Shown here: piece by piece, positions 45,839 to 57,837 of the stretch
Numbering within the stretch: the stretch's first letter is position 1
Layout of the letters: each line of letters opens with the position of its first letter
DNA from: Maratus speciosus
Lineage: Eukaryota > Arthropoda > Arachnida > Araneae > Salticidae
DNA length: 64,000 bases
Direction of reading: 5' to 3'
Assembly: GCA_963932465.1 (NCBI GenBank)
Contig: OZ010794.1
Location: 446,292,502-446,356,501, forward strand
Translations under genes and position numbers: made by a program
The notes under the pieces: model-generated
Databases searched by the model: none
Told to the model about the DNA's origin: nothing
Seen by the model: only the letters and a program-made list of their open reading frames with translations

Positions 45839-46699
45839 TACAGGGTGCAATATGTTATCTATCGCCGACCTTTAATTTCTCAACCATTGGTCGTAGACAT
45901 ATAGTTCCAATTACAAAAATGTTTCAAATGAGGTAAATATTCATGTTGTGGCATTATTTAAAGTAAAAAATCAATTTTACAAAAATTACGAAATCTGACT
46001 TTTTATACGGTCCCCCAGTCCCTATAGTTATATTTAGTAAAAGTTTTCACATATCATAACAGATATAACACAAAAAGTTTGACATCTGTACTACGAAAAT
46101 TGGCACAGTTATTAAATTTCAAAGTTTGAGATTTTTTCGTACGATTTTGTCTTTCAATGAGGGATCAGTTAAAAGATTAATTAAAGTAATTCGGGATCAA
46201 AATCAGGGTGCAATGTCCTTTTTACGGAAAAACCACCTTTAGCCGGTATCACAAAAGAGAGTTATTTCATTAAAAATTTTTAGCTGACTTTTAGGGGTCG
46301 TATACAAAGCGAAGAATGAAATAGTGAAATTAAACGGAAAAATAAATATCAATTTATTATAATATCAGAAAACGGTCTACTATAAAAAATGAATATGTTA
46401 AATGACGGAATCTACTAGCGATACTGCTCAAAGTGTTGTTTAACACTTTTACGGGTCGAACAACCTTCAAACGTCAAAGTAGGTAGAATCGACAACCGGA
46501 AAATAAAACATACTCACTAAGGACTACATAATTGGCAGCGGAATAAAAACGACCAGCCGAGCTGCAGCGAGTATGAAAATTGGGATTATGAAAATTACAA
46601 TAGTACCGCAGCGCCGCCACACGTGCGGGATAAAACACGAGCCATCTAGCAGTGGACATGCTAGCCAGCGCTGAGATCGTGATGGCAAGCTACGCATGC

Positions 46700-47690
46700 A
46701 TGCAATATGCCGAAATGATACTTATTTATTGTGAATGTCAAAGGAATGCCATAGAAGCTGCGAGTGTTTATTTAGAACGTTTCCCGAAGGATCTACATCC
46801 AACGCATGAAACAATAACTAATGCATTGCACCATATTAGAGAGACCGGCTCTGTTTCACCACGACCCAGAACAAGTAGACCGGCAAGGTGTAATGTTCAA
46901 GTGACACCGGAAAAGGTGCTGGGATTAGCCCTTTTAACTCCACAATTGGGCTCGGCGGAAATAAGCGAGGCATGTGGTCAACATGTCTGGTATTTGTTAC
47001 ATGCACTTGCTGAGCATCCATACCATATCCGACACTGGTGCAAGCATTGATGCTGGGTGACCACACACGACGATTTTTTTATTGTAATTTCATGCTCAAC
47101 ACTTTAGAGGAAAATCCGTCATTCCTTTGTGACATTCCGTGTGACAGATTAGTCATTGTTTATACGGGGTGGCGTTGTGAACGTGCACAATGTGGATTAC
47201 TGCTCTCTGGAAAACCTCCACATCGCCCGCGCAGTACGACACGTGTGGTGCGGTATATGGGGAACCCAGATTGCTGGACACATCTTCTACGATGGGACCT
47301 TAACGGGCGACCGTCACCTGCATCTGCTACAAACACGGTACGTGATTGGTATGAAGATCTGCCTCTCCGACATGCATGCCGAGTGTGGTTTCAACATCAT
47401 GGAGCCTTCTCCACACAAAACATCAAACGTCCGGCCGTATCTGGCCACCGAATTCCGTCAACAGATCCTTGGATATGGTGGTCCGGTGGTGTGGGCACTG
47501 CTTTCACCGAACTTGACACCCATGGATTTCTATCTCTAGGGTTATATCAAGGGATGGGTCTATGTGACTGAGACCACTTCTCTGGTTTATCTGAAGCAGC
47601 ACATCATCCTTGATTGTCGCACTGTTTACACACCTGCTGAGGTGTAACGTGTCCAGGACTCAGTACTGTCACGCATTCAATTGTGCATTG
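46700..47690 (+). pseudogene. DUF4817-type DDE transposase, multiply frameshifted
   Basis: The product would cut and paste the transposon around it. The start MQYAEMILIYCECQRNAIEA followed by HPTHETITNALHHIRETGSV is the helix-turn-helix region known as DUF4817 in arthropod transposases. Downstream, in other frames, come ENPSFLCDI, GGVVNVHNVDYC, LTGDRHLHLLQTR, RVWFQHHGAFSTQN, YGGPVVWALLSPNLTPMDFY and, past a stop, GYIKGWVYVTETTSLVYLKQ. The order matches the family. At least three frame changes and stops break it. Two expected catalytic aspartates read His (FQHHGA, usually FQHDGA) and Asn (SPNLTP, usually SPDLTP). The gene is dead. Overlapping open frames of 127-177 codons are pieces of it. The start chosen is the ATG that begins the conserved motif; the frame opens upstream at 46652. 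Confidence 0.85.
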
Positions 47691-48767
47691 CACCCCATTT
47701 TCGATCACTGTCAATGCCAAAATGCAATTTGCATTAGCGGTGTTCTTTCGATGTCTAGTAACACAAAACCTTTTAAAAGGCTAAACGGTTTGTGTGAAAG
47801 CCGGGAGACCCGCGACCTGTAATGCGCACTAGGCTTGACATCAAAATTAGTGAGCTATGTGGCCCCCTTTTTTTATAAGTTCTTAGAAAGGTTAGTTAGG
47901 CTTGGCTACCTTATGCTATAGCTTTCTGTGCTCGTTGGTACCCTACTGTCTTTGCATTTTCCGTTTTTTGCCGACGCCAGTTGGTGAAGTGACATCGAAG
48001 TATAGGGCAACCAAAAAATACTTGGATGCCTTATGAGCCCCTTTTTTCTGTAGGTTATATTTAACCTCGTGCTTCCAGCTCTGTATTGGCCCTCGGGACT
48101 CTACCAGAGCTTCCAAATTATACTTTTAGGCCGTGCATTGTTTCGAAATTCATTCTTAGTTCGTATTCATTTTTAGTTGGAGGTTACGCGCGGCGGCGTT
48201 GCACGCCGCCTCGGCACTCCTTAAGCACCGCGATGTCATGTCATGTCAATTGTGCATTGCCACCAATGGAGAACACTATGAGCAGTATCTCTAGTAGATT
48301 CCGTCATTTGACATATTCATTTTTTATGGTAGATCGTTTTCTAATATTATAATAAATTGATATTTATTTTTCAGTTTAATTTCAATATTTCATTCTTCGC
48401 TTTGTATACGACCCCTAAATGTCAGTTAAAATTTTTTAATGAAATAACCCTCTTTGGTGATACCCCATATTGGCGATCCGGCTAAAGGTGGTTTCGCCGT
48501 AAAAAAGAACGTTGTACCGTGATTTTGATCTCGAATTACTTTAATTAATCTTTTAACTGATCCCTCATTGAAAGACAAAATCGTGTGAAAAAATCTCAAA
48601 CTTTGAAATTTAATAACTCTGTAAATTTTTGGGGTACAGATGTCAAACTTTTTGTGTTATATCTGTTATGATATGTGTAAACTTTTACTAAATATAACTA
48701 TAGGAACTGGGGGACCATATAAAAAGTTAGATTTTGTAATTTTCGTAAAATTGATTTTTTACTTTAA

Positions 48768-49183
48768 GGGTGTATTCCACTTCAAACAGCTTATTTTCTG
48801 ATTTATTTTTAAATTCATTTTTGCTCTCAAACGCATCAAACTGGGAAATTCTCTTATTTAGAAACTATATAACGTGCCGTGCTTCTTGAGTTTTTGATAA
48901 ATGCAGAAAATATTGTCAAAAATGCTGTCAAAATTGTCGTTTTGAACCGATATTTCCGAAACGGGACATCTGGGAATGAAAGAAAGGGTCTTACTGAGAA
49001 AATAATTGTTTAAAACTCAAATTCTAATTAACTGAGCGAAAAATGAAATCACACGGCTTCTTATACATCTCTTCAAAAATCACCTCAGCAAGTTTCATGT
49101 TTTTACTCTTAAAAATTAGTCTGAAAATGTCTCAGAAAATTTCGAGCTGTTGAGAGTGGAAAAATATTTTTTCGAATACACCC
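48768..49183. mobile_element. piggyBac-type MITE nested in the right TIR
   Basis: The ends GGGTGTATTC and GAATACACCC sit between TTAA at 48764-48767 and TTAA at 49184-49187. The left TIR of the host transposon carries one uninterrupted TTAA at the corresponding place (45958-45961), so the empty site is present in the same window and proves insertion with TTAA duplication. Confidence 0.92.
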
Positions 49184-49309
49184 TTAAATAATGCCACAAC
49201 ATGAATATTTACCTCATTTGAAACGTTTTTGTAATTGGAACTATATGTCTACGACCAACGGTTGAGAAATTAAAGGTCGGCGATAGATAACATATAGCAC
49301 CCTGTATAA

Positions 49310-49525
49310 TGTAAAAAATTTTTTCTTTCTTTCTTTCTTCTAAGATAGAAGAAAGCACAGTATCTAAATACCGTAGGAATATATACGGTACGGGTCACCA
49401 AAATGTGCGCAGTAGCAAATCCCCTCCTCTGACTTCATCTGGACACCAGAACGCGCTTTGACTCCCGCGTTTTTCTGATCCTGAGTATCGGCCAGTATAG
49501 TTTAATTTGAGACTAATGTAGGTTT
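49310..49525. other. Spacer with a fragment of the minisatellite element's 5' end
   Basis: A CTTT microsatellite is followed by 'cttctaagatagaagaaagc', which resembles the 5' region of the right arm ('cttctatctttaatagaagaaagt'). No gene is seen. Confidence 0.4.
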
Positions 49526-51048
49526 GTATTTTTACGTTCTTCTATCTTTAATAGAAGAAAGTATTGTAATCGAAATTTTTTTTGACTTCCGGTTTTCGAC
49601 GGATTTACACGTTTTAGGGGTCATAGATCCCAAAAAACATGTTTATAGAAAATGCCTGTCTGTCCGTCTGTCTGTCGCCACTGTACCATCAAAAAGTGCA
49701 TGAAGTTATGCATAGAATTGAACCAAAATTTTATTCTAAGTTTTTGGCTATAGCAAGCAGGTTCTTCCAGAATTTGGAAAATTTTTGCCGGTAGGGGGCG
49801 CTGTAATAGCGATATTTGTGTGATTTTGAAAATTGTTCATCAAAAAGTGTATGAAGTTAGGCATAGAATTTAACCAAATTTTTAATTTAAGTTTTTGGCT
49901 ATAGCAAGCAGGTCCTGTCTGAATTTGGAAAGAATTCGCAGGTAGGGGAGCTGTAATAGCGATTTTTGTGCGATTTTGAATATTTTACCATCGAAAAATG
50001 TATGAAGTTATAGAATTGAACTAATTTTTTTTTTAAGTTTTTGGCCATGGCAAGGCAAGCAGGTTCTCCTTTAATTTGGAAAAAATCGGCCGGAAGGGGC
50101 GCTGTAATAGCGATTTTTGAGCGATTTTGGTTATTGTACCATCGAAAAGTGTATGAAGTTATGCATAGAATTGAACCAAAAAAAATTTTAAGTTCTTGGC
50201 TTTGGCAAGCAGGTCCTTCTTTAATTTGGAAAAATTCGCCGGTAAGGGGCGCTGTAATAGCGATTTTTGTGACATTTTGAATATTGTTCCATCGAAAAGT
50301 GTATGAAGTTATGCATAGAACTGAACCAAATTTTTTGTGGTTGTTTTTCGTCATGGCAAGAAGGTCCTACCTGAATTTGGAAAAATTCCGCCAGAAGGGG
50401 ACGCTATAATTGCGATGTCTGTAACATTTTCCTTATTGTACCATCGAAAAGTGTATGAAGTTATGCATATAAGTGAACCAAATATTATGTGTATGTTTCT
50501 GGATATGGCAAGCAAGTCCTTCCTGAATTTGAAAAAAAATCTGCCGGAAGGGGGACGCTGTAAGAGCGATGTTTGTGCCGTTTTCTTTATTGTACCATCG
50601 AAAAGTGTATAAAATTGTGCATACAATTGAACCAAATTTTTTGTGCATGTTTTTGGCTTTGGCCAACAGGTCCTCCTTGAATTTGGAAATATTGCGCGGT
50701 AAAGGGGCTCTGTGATAGCGATTTTTGTATACTTTTCTTGATTTTTCTTATTTCTATTGTCCATCGGCGGCTCGTGCAGCGGCGAGAACTCACTTCCTGC
50801 TAAGTCGGCTTTTCGCAAACATCTGATAACAACAGAATAAGGAAAAACTATTAATTTTAACAAATATCATGATATAGATTAATTCGTTTTTATTCCGCCT
50901 AATTGACTGAAGCAGAAATTTAAGATAATAATCAAAGTTGGTATAGTATTGAACTAATAATATTGAAGTTTTAACATGTGTAACTAGTTTTTGAAATATT
51001 AAGATATATAAGATAGAAGAGAGTTTTGGGATTGGCATATCCAACTAG
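49526..51048 (+). mobile_element. Helitron-like element with internal 150-bp minisatellite, right arm
   Basis: This is the inverse counterpart of 43930-45450. The 3' hairpin TTGGGATTGGCATATCCAA is followed by CTAG (51045-51048) and a host T. Seven monomers begin with 'ccatcgaaaagtgtatgaag' or close variants near 49685, 49838, 49988, 50139, 50288, 50440 and 50596, giving a period of about 150 bp. The 5' region reads 'tagaagaaagtattgtaatc'. Frames of up to 170 codons on both strands are the minisatellite read through; their repeated 'FGSILCITSYTFRWY'-like motif is one monomer translated. Confidence 0.68.
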
Positions 51049-51509
51049 TTTCTTCTTGAATTTAATCGTTTAATTACTAACCATGGTTTTCTGTGTAATA
51101 GCTGGCTATGGTCGCCATGACAGGCAATAAAAGAAATCTGGTATTAAATTCCATAGATAATCGAAAAGCCATTTGTATGAACCCGGACTTTCGCTAGAAT
51201 ATAATCACTGAATAAACATAAAAATAAAAAATATTTTAAAGGAACTAAAAGTAATCTATAAACGAAGAAAGAAAAAATGAAGAAAATTGTACAGTAGTTT
51301 TCAGTGAAATGATTCAGTAAAATGTTATAAAGATATTTATTAATGTATAAACCAAGTCTATTTGTAATATATGTATAGGATATTTGCAGGGCCGTAGCAA
51401 GGTCTTCAGTGCCCCCCCCCCCCCAAACATATTTTTCGGGCCCCCCCTCTAAGATTTTAGAGAAATATCTATATTTAATTTTCCACGCGAGTTCCATTTT
51501 ATAACAACA

Positions 51510-53928
51510 CCAGCGGAGTTTCGCTGGTTGAATTTTCAAAAACGAACTTCAAATTGAACGAATTTGCAGTTGGGCTGCACTGCTTTCAGCAACGTACACC
51601 CATAGGAGCTATGTCCGCTCCGATCTCCAGTCATATGAAACTTGAATTATTGTAATTTTTTTATTTCGATCCAGATTAAATTCAAATTTTCAACATTTCG
51701 TTCACGTTGCTACGGGAACAGATTTGATACTCTTACAGCGTGAATTTAATCAAAGGACTTGCAAAATTTAACTGAGAATTCTTCCATTTAGGGAAAAAGT
51801 TTAAAACAAAATCGCCAAAGAACGTGAAAAAACGCCAAAAATTGAATTAAAAAATTCGAAGTTCATAGAGATCAAACTTTACTTATATTGGGCTAAAAGA
51901 TTGAAACCGGATTTTTTTTTTACGAATATTAAAAAAACTACCAGAAAAGTGAAAAAAAGCTAAAAATCACATAAAAATTCTCGAAAATTTTGAAAACAGC
52001 AGAGGACAAAATTTGGCAAAAAAGTTTGAAACTGAATTTTTTTTTACAAACGTTATAAACCGCTAAGTATTGCTCATAAACAAAATAAATAAATAAATAA
52101 TATGGAAGTTGTTTTCGTATTTTCAATTTTCTCTTCAGTTTGACAATGCGTGGCCCATCCGCGTGGCCCAGACAGATTTTCTTTAAGCAGAAAATATTCA
52201 CTTATAACAATTTTTTTCCTGCTCGGATTGGTGCCTTTTATTAAATACAGTACAGAATATGTACAGATTTACTAATTTAAAAAAAAATTACTTTTGGGAT
52301 GTCGTTTTCATACATTCCGGTTTTCTCCAGTTTAAAATTGTCACCCAAGTTGAAATTTAAGAAGAAAAAAAATATCTTCGGACAGAAGGTACCTTTCTGT
52401 GGGCAACGAAGATGGGTTTCCTAGTAGATAATAATAAAGACAGATGTCTGTCCAGAGTTTTGCTTTGTCTGACCAGATGTTTTTCTGCTCAGGACAAAAT
52501 TTGACACGAAGGTTACCTGTATGCTTGAAGTTATGCACCTCGAAACATGTTTTTAAATTTTTTGATTCGAATTTTTTTCATTTAATTTTTTACGTTATTT
52601 TTTGTATTTTTTCGAGTTTCGTGCTTTTCCCCCCACATTCATAAAATGAATCTATTTTCATCCATTTGTCCATTTTAGCCGAATATAGTAAAGTAGTCTT
52701 CTTCGATTTTTAAATATTTCGCGAATTTTTTATGCGATTTTTAACTTTTTTTCGCCTTCCGACGTGATTTTATGACATTAGTAAAAGGAATCAGGTTTCA
52801 GTCTTTTAGCCCGATGTACTAAATTTCGTCCTTTGTGATTTTTGAATTTTTCAAGAACCTTTTTATGTTTTTCATTTTTTAAAACCCGTGTGATTAGAAG
52901 AGATTTTATCGCACATTTGAAGAAATTTTCGTCTTTAGAAAGGAAAATTTCTAGAAATTTCGATCTTTGATTCGCGACTTCTTCGTGTTATGAAGGAAAA
53001 AAGTCATGCGTAAAAGTTCAGTTTCTAATAGAGAAAAGTACAATGCAGCAAAGTTGGCGGAACACTCCTGTGATATGATTTGACATAAAAAGGCATCTTT
53101 ATATTTAGTAAGGATGTTAGGTAATTTTTACGTTAGATTGGTGAGTTTTCTATATTTTCGCAGAAAATGAGCAAATCAAATCAAAGCTTTTGTGTGTGTG
53201 TGTGTTTGAACGAAAGAAAAAGTTACGGAAAAAAAAATCCTTCAATTCACTTTTTTTTTTTTTTTGAGAGAGAGAGAGAGAGTGTGTAAAAGGAACCCAG
53301 TTTCAATCTTTTATCCCAATGTAGTAAAAATTTTGCCATCTGCGGCACGGATTTTTGACATCCCTAAAAGGGATCAGGTTTCAGTCTTTTAGCTCAATAT
53401 AGAAAATATATCCATAGAAATTTCTGACTTTTTTACGAACATTTTATGGGATTTTTAGCGTATTTTTGTCTTTCATGGCGATTTTTTAACATTCCAGTTT
53501 CAATCTTTTGGCTCGATATAATCAATTTTCTCTCAGCGATTTTTGAATTTTTGACCAATTTTTTATAAGATTTTTACACATTTTTTTTCGCGCTTTGCGA
53601 AGTTTTTTTGACAATTTTTTTCTGAGACCGAAGAATTATCCAGTAGATTTTGCTGCTGTCATAATTAAGCTGAAGTGGAAAATAAAAAAATTGTTCCTGT
53701 AGCAACATGAGCTACGATGCTGGAAATTTTCACTTTTATCTTGACACTATCACTTTTATAAAAACAAAAAATACAATAATTCAATGATTGTTTGATTCAA
53801 GATCGGAGCGGGAATATCCGGAACAGGTTTATGCTGCGGAAGACAGTGAAGGCCCCCCAATGAAGAACTCCAAAAAATAGGTTCTTTTTTTAAAAAAGCA
53901 ATCAGCGAAGCGGGCGAAACTCTGCTAG
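51510..53928. mobile_element. Tail-out pair of Helitron-like arms, 2.4 kb
   Basis: The left terminus reads on the minus strand CCAGCGAAACTCCG followed by CTGG (51510-51513) and T. The right terminus reads on the plus strand AGCGGGCGAAACTCTG followed by CTAG (53925-53928) and T. The arms are inversely related inward: 'cgctccgatct', 'gaattattgtaat' and 'gttgctac.ggaacag' at 51612-51722 mirror 53695-53808. Both arms then carry diverged repeats with 'gaaaccgga' or 'aatcttttagc' words, also mirrored. It is either one element with inverted arms or two Helitron-like insertions. A (GA)n/(GT)n microsatellite lies at 53266-53286. Confidence 0.6.
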
Positions 53929-54059
53929 TAGATTAAATAATTGCACAATATAATTTATGTATAGTTAACATAAGTAATTTATCGAGACAAGAGAAATGAA
54001 ATGTAAAAAACGAAACAGGTCGAACTTAAGGGGATAGGCAGCATATGCAATGCACATAG

Positions 54060-56380
54060 ATGCCCGCTTATTCGGGTCCCCAACGAGATTAAGAAGCTTA
54101 TATTTTTTGAACATTTGAAAAAAATGAGGTTTAAAATTTTTGAATCTTGAGTTCTGAATTTTTAGTTATTTTAAGAGCGGCCCAAAAAAGAAAATTTATA
54201 TTTGGAGTATTTGGAAGTATTTAAAGCCTGCCAAATTTCTTTCATCTGGACACCTTTAAAAAGAATGGTAGCTATAGAAAAAAAGTTATGTCTGTTTTGG
54301 TTAAAAGAAGTAATAGTATTAAGAAAGTTTTTAACCTTATTGGGGCCCCCAGCGAGATTAAAAAGCATATTTTAAAAAGATTTGAATAATAAAAATTGGC
54401 CCTAAAAGTTTTGAATCTTGAGTTCCAACTTTTCCTCACTTTTATAGGAGACCCCAAAAAAGTCAATTAAAAAAGTATTTAGTGCCTGCAAATTTTCTTT
54501 CATCTGGGCGCCTTTAAAAAGAATCGTGACTGTAGAAAGAAAGCACATTTGGTTGTAGTAAGTAATAGAATTAAGGAAGTTTTGAAACTTATTGGGGTCC
54601 CCAACGAGATAAAAAAGCATATTTTTAAAACATTTGAATAATAAAAATGGGGCCTAAAAGTTTTGAATCTTGGGCTCCAACTTTTCCTCACGTTTATACG
54701 GGGCCTTAAAAAAGACAATTCAAAAAGAATTTAGAGCCTGCAAAATTTCTTTCATCTGGGAACCTTTAAAGAGAATGCTGGCTATAGAAAGAAAGTGCAT
54801 ATCTGTTTTGGTCAAAAGAAGTAACAGTATTAAGAAAGCTTTGAACCTTATTGGGGCTCCCAACGAGATTAAGAAGCTAATATTTTTTGAATATTTGAAA
54901 AAAAAATGAGGCTCAAAAATTTTGAATCTTGAGTTCCGAATTTTGCTCACTTTTAAGAGCGGCCCCCAAAAAGAAAATTTATAAAGTATTTGGAGCCTGC
55001 CAAATTTCTTTCATCTGGGCACCTTTAAAAAGAATGGTAGCTATAGAAAAAAAGGGATCTATGTTTTGGTTAAAAGAAGTAATAGTATTAAGAAAGTTTT
55101 TAACCTTATTGGGGCCCCCAGTGAGATTAAAAAGCACATTTTAAAAACATTTGAATAATAAAAATTGGGCCTAAAAGTTTTGAATCTTGAGTTCCAACTT
55201 TTCCTCACTTTTATAGGGACCCCCAAAAAAGTCAATTAAAAAAGCATTTAGAGCCTGCAAATTTTCTTTCATCTGGGCACCTTTAAAAAGAATCGTGACT
55301 GTAGAAAGAAAGCACATTTGGTTGAAGGAAGTAATAGCATTAAGGAAGTTTTGAAACTTATTGGGGCCCCCAACGAGATAAAAAAGCATATTTTAAAAAC
55401 ATTTGAATAATAAAAATTGGGCCTAAAAGTTTTGAATCTTGAGTTCCAACTTTTCCGCACTTTTATAGGGAGCCCCAAAAAAGTCAATTAAAAAAGTATT
55501 TAGAGCCTGCAAATTTTCTTTCATCTGGGCATTTTTAAAAAGAATCGTGACTGTCGAAAGAAAGCACATTTGGTTGAAGGACGTAATAGTATTAAGGAAG
55601 TTTTGAAACTTATTGGGGGCCCCAACGAGATAAAAAAGCCTATTTTTAAAACATTTGAATAATAAAAATGGGGCCTAAAAGTTTTGAATCTTGGGCTCCA
55701 ACTTTTCTTCGCGTTTATACGGGGCCTTAAAAAAGACAATTCAAAAAGAATTTAGAGCCTGCAAAATTTCTTTCATCTGGGAACCTTTAAAGAGAATGCT
55801 GGCTATTGAAAGAAAGTGCATATCTGTTTTGGTCAAAAGAAGTAATAGTATTAAGAAAGCTTTGAACCTTATTGGGGCCCCCAACGACATTAAAAAGCAT
55901 ATTTTAGAAACATTTGAATAAAAAAATGAGGCCTAAAAGTTTTTAATCTTGGGCTCCAACTTTTCCTCCCGTTTATAGGGGGCCCTAAAAAGACAATTCA
56001 AAAAGAATGTAGAGCCTGCAAAATTTCTTTCGTCTGGGCACCTTTAAGAAGAATAATGACTATAGAAAGGAAGCACATTTGGTTGAAGGAAGTAATAGTA
56101 TAACGAAGTTTTGAAACTTATTGGGTCCCTCAGTGGGATTAAAAAGCATATTTTTTAAAAAAATTAATAAAAAAATGGGCTTAAAAGTTTTGAATCTTGG
56201 GCTCCAACTTTTCCGCACTTTTATAGGGGGCCTTAAAGTAGACAATTCAAAAAGAATTTAGAGCCTGCAAAATTTCTTTCATCTGGGCCCCTTTAAAAAG
56301 AATAGTGGCTCTAGAAAAAAAAACGCATATCTGTTTTGGTTGGAGAAAGTAATAGTATTAAAAAAGTTTTGAACATTTGG
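54060..56380. repeat. 255-bp satellite with higher-order organisation
   Basis: Nine monomers share 'gagcctgcaaaatttctttc' (variants at about 54223, 54482, 54732, 54992, 55251, 55503, 55755, 56014 and 56261). Spacing is 247-260 bp. Monomers fall into types. The type at 54660-54900 is almost identical to that at 55690-55915 (1021 bp apart), and those at 54171 and 54953 match each other (782 bp apart). Neighbours differ more, which is the sign of higher-order repeats. Open frames of 60-79 codons on both strands are monomer shadows. Confidence 0.88.
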
Positions 56381-56868
56381 TTTCACCTTTTTCGCCCATT
56401 GATAGGCGCACCCTAAAAATACTAAAATGCCATTTTATTTTTTAAGTAGAACTTACAGCTTTCAAAAACTTTTATAAAGAATGGTGGATATAGAAGAAAA
56501 GCACATATCTGTTTTCTATTTCTAAATCTGATCAAGATCTTTGACAAAAAAAATGAATTTCGATAAAACAAAATAAAATGTTATTACAAATACATATTTT
56601 TTTTTTAAGTAAAAAAAAAAAAAAAAAAACATTTGGCTGAAAGGTACAATAGCTCACTACTGGGCCCCTGACTTTGCTCAGCCCCCCCCCCCCCAAATGG
56701 GGGGTATGGGGGGCGGTCGCTACGGCCCTGAGGAATACTAGTGGTATACCAATAGGAGTTCAGGAATTTCGGCTTATAAATGCTTATTGAACAGTATGAT
56801 TTGCGTGTGTTGGAGAAGAGATCTAACGATTCTGAAAGCCGTCGATAAGATTAATGAGGGTGATGGTA

Positions 56869-56961
56869 CGGCGACAAGCTTCGTGCTTCCAGCAAATCCA
56901 GAATCTGGCAGAACGATGGCAGAAAGTCGTGGACTATGATGACCTCTACTTTGAAGAATAG
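56869..56961 (+). pseudogene. C-terminal scrap of a mariner-like transposase
   Basis: One frame reads FQQIQNLAERWQKVVDYDDL and ends YFEE before a TAG at 56959-56961. This matches the usual last residues of mariner-type transposases (I..L..RW.K....G.YFE). The upstream part is unrecognisable and no TIR was found. The minus-strand 72-codon frame over it is a shadow. Confidence 0.55.
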
Positions 56962-56964
56962 TCC

Positions 56965-57829
56965 TAATTGCTTTTGTTGTTAATTTGCGCATAATAACGC
57001 AACTTTCACAAATTTACCAGAACTTTTTGCTCAACCTAGTAATAAAACCTTGATGATTTGCAAACTTTTGCAGGAGTTTTTTTTTTTTTAAGTTGCCAAT
57101 ACTTTAGGAATGACACTTTGATTTTTTTTTTAAATGCTTATTGCTGAATAAAGCTGAATAATATGTTAAAAGTCAAGATGGAGTTTGTGAACAACATCAT
57201 AGATCATCCAGAATCACAACCTCTGAAAAAAGCGGTTAAACGGGTTTAATGCCGCTTACTTTCTAACAAAATTAGGTTAAATCTTACCTTGACAACCTGT
57301 GACATATGTCCAGCAAACTCGTGCTTTAAAATAAAACAGAATATTCACGACGTACTTTCGATATTAGAGGAAACCAGTACAACCGTTAAAACTCCCTCAA
57401 ACAAACTGCACAAACGGTTTCTTTACAGTCATAATTAATCGACACCTCGGATTTTTTCGACAAAACACGTACGGATCTCGACAAAACAGACATTCAGCTA
57501 CCAGTATACGCGTTTCTGTGAAATTCCGAGATAATCTGAAGAATGAGTTTTGTCCACCTAGATCATCAAAATGTCCTACTGCGACGCTTTGGTGTGACTT
57601 TAAAAGTCTGTCTTAAAATTCAATTTAAATTATTTTTGCTTTTCCTTCTCACTGGCGCAGCGAAGGGGGGGGGGTTAGGGGTTAAAACCCCTCACAGAGC
57701 TAAAATAATTAGCATGATTGCCGTTTATATGAATCACTAGTTAAGCAAATTAAAAGCTTTAATGAATCAAAACTAAAGTTAATGTTAAAAATTTTAGCTT
57801 ATTCAGAACCCGGGGCTTTGTTGAATAAA
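56965..57829. other. No gene seen
   Basis: Contains 'ggcgcagcgaagggggggggttaggggttaaaaccc' at about 57654, a G/C hairpin-like motif of repeat type. The 65-codon frame at 57543-57740 runs through it and is not supported. Confidence 0.4.
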
Positions 57830-57837
57830 ATTCTACT

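Larger units (their letters stand above)
45841..49304 (+). mobile_element. DNA transposon with about 570-bp inverted repeats, DUF4817-type
   Basis: The ends are CAGGGTGCAATATGTTATCT and its inverse AGATAACATATAGCACCCTG, flanked by TATA or TA (45837-45840 and 49305-49308). The inverse match extends from 45841 to about 46410 and from 49304 back to about 48320, once the nested MITE 48768-49183 is removed. Long TIRs of this type and TA flanks suggest the Tc1/mariner-related side of the DDE elements. The decayed transposase inside supports this. 47700-48320 between gene and right TIR shows nothing recognisable. Confidence 0.85.
51387..56730. mobile_element. Large element with short inverted ends CAGGGCCGTAGC
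   Basis: The left end is CAGGGCCGTAGCAAGG and the right end is GTCGCTACGGCCCTG, with long C/G runs just inside both (51411-51424 and 56681-56714). No target duplication is evident, so the class is open; the end style recalls hAT-type elements. The 5.3-kb interior holds a tail-out Helitron-like pair and a 255-bp satellite and no transposase. Confidence 0.6.

Noticed and set aside
48086..48352. 88-codon plus-strand frame
   Set aside because: It lies between the broken transposase and the right TIR and ends inside the TIR. There is no similarity I recognise.
49899..50863. Open frames of 151 and 170 codons on the minus strand, with a repeated FGS..CITSYTFRWY motif
   Set aside because: The motif is one 150-bp minisatellite monomer translated; equivalent frames occur on both strands of both arms. 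The openness comes from repetition, not coding.
54171..56245. Many 60-79-codon frames on both strands with similar products
   Set aside because: These are translations of the 255-bp satellite monomers. Both strands are equally open and no start or domain is conserved beyond the repeat itself.
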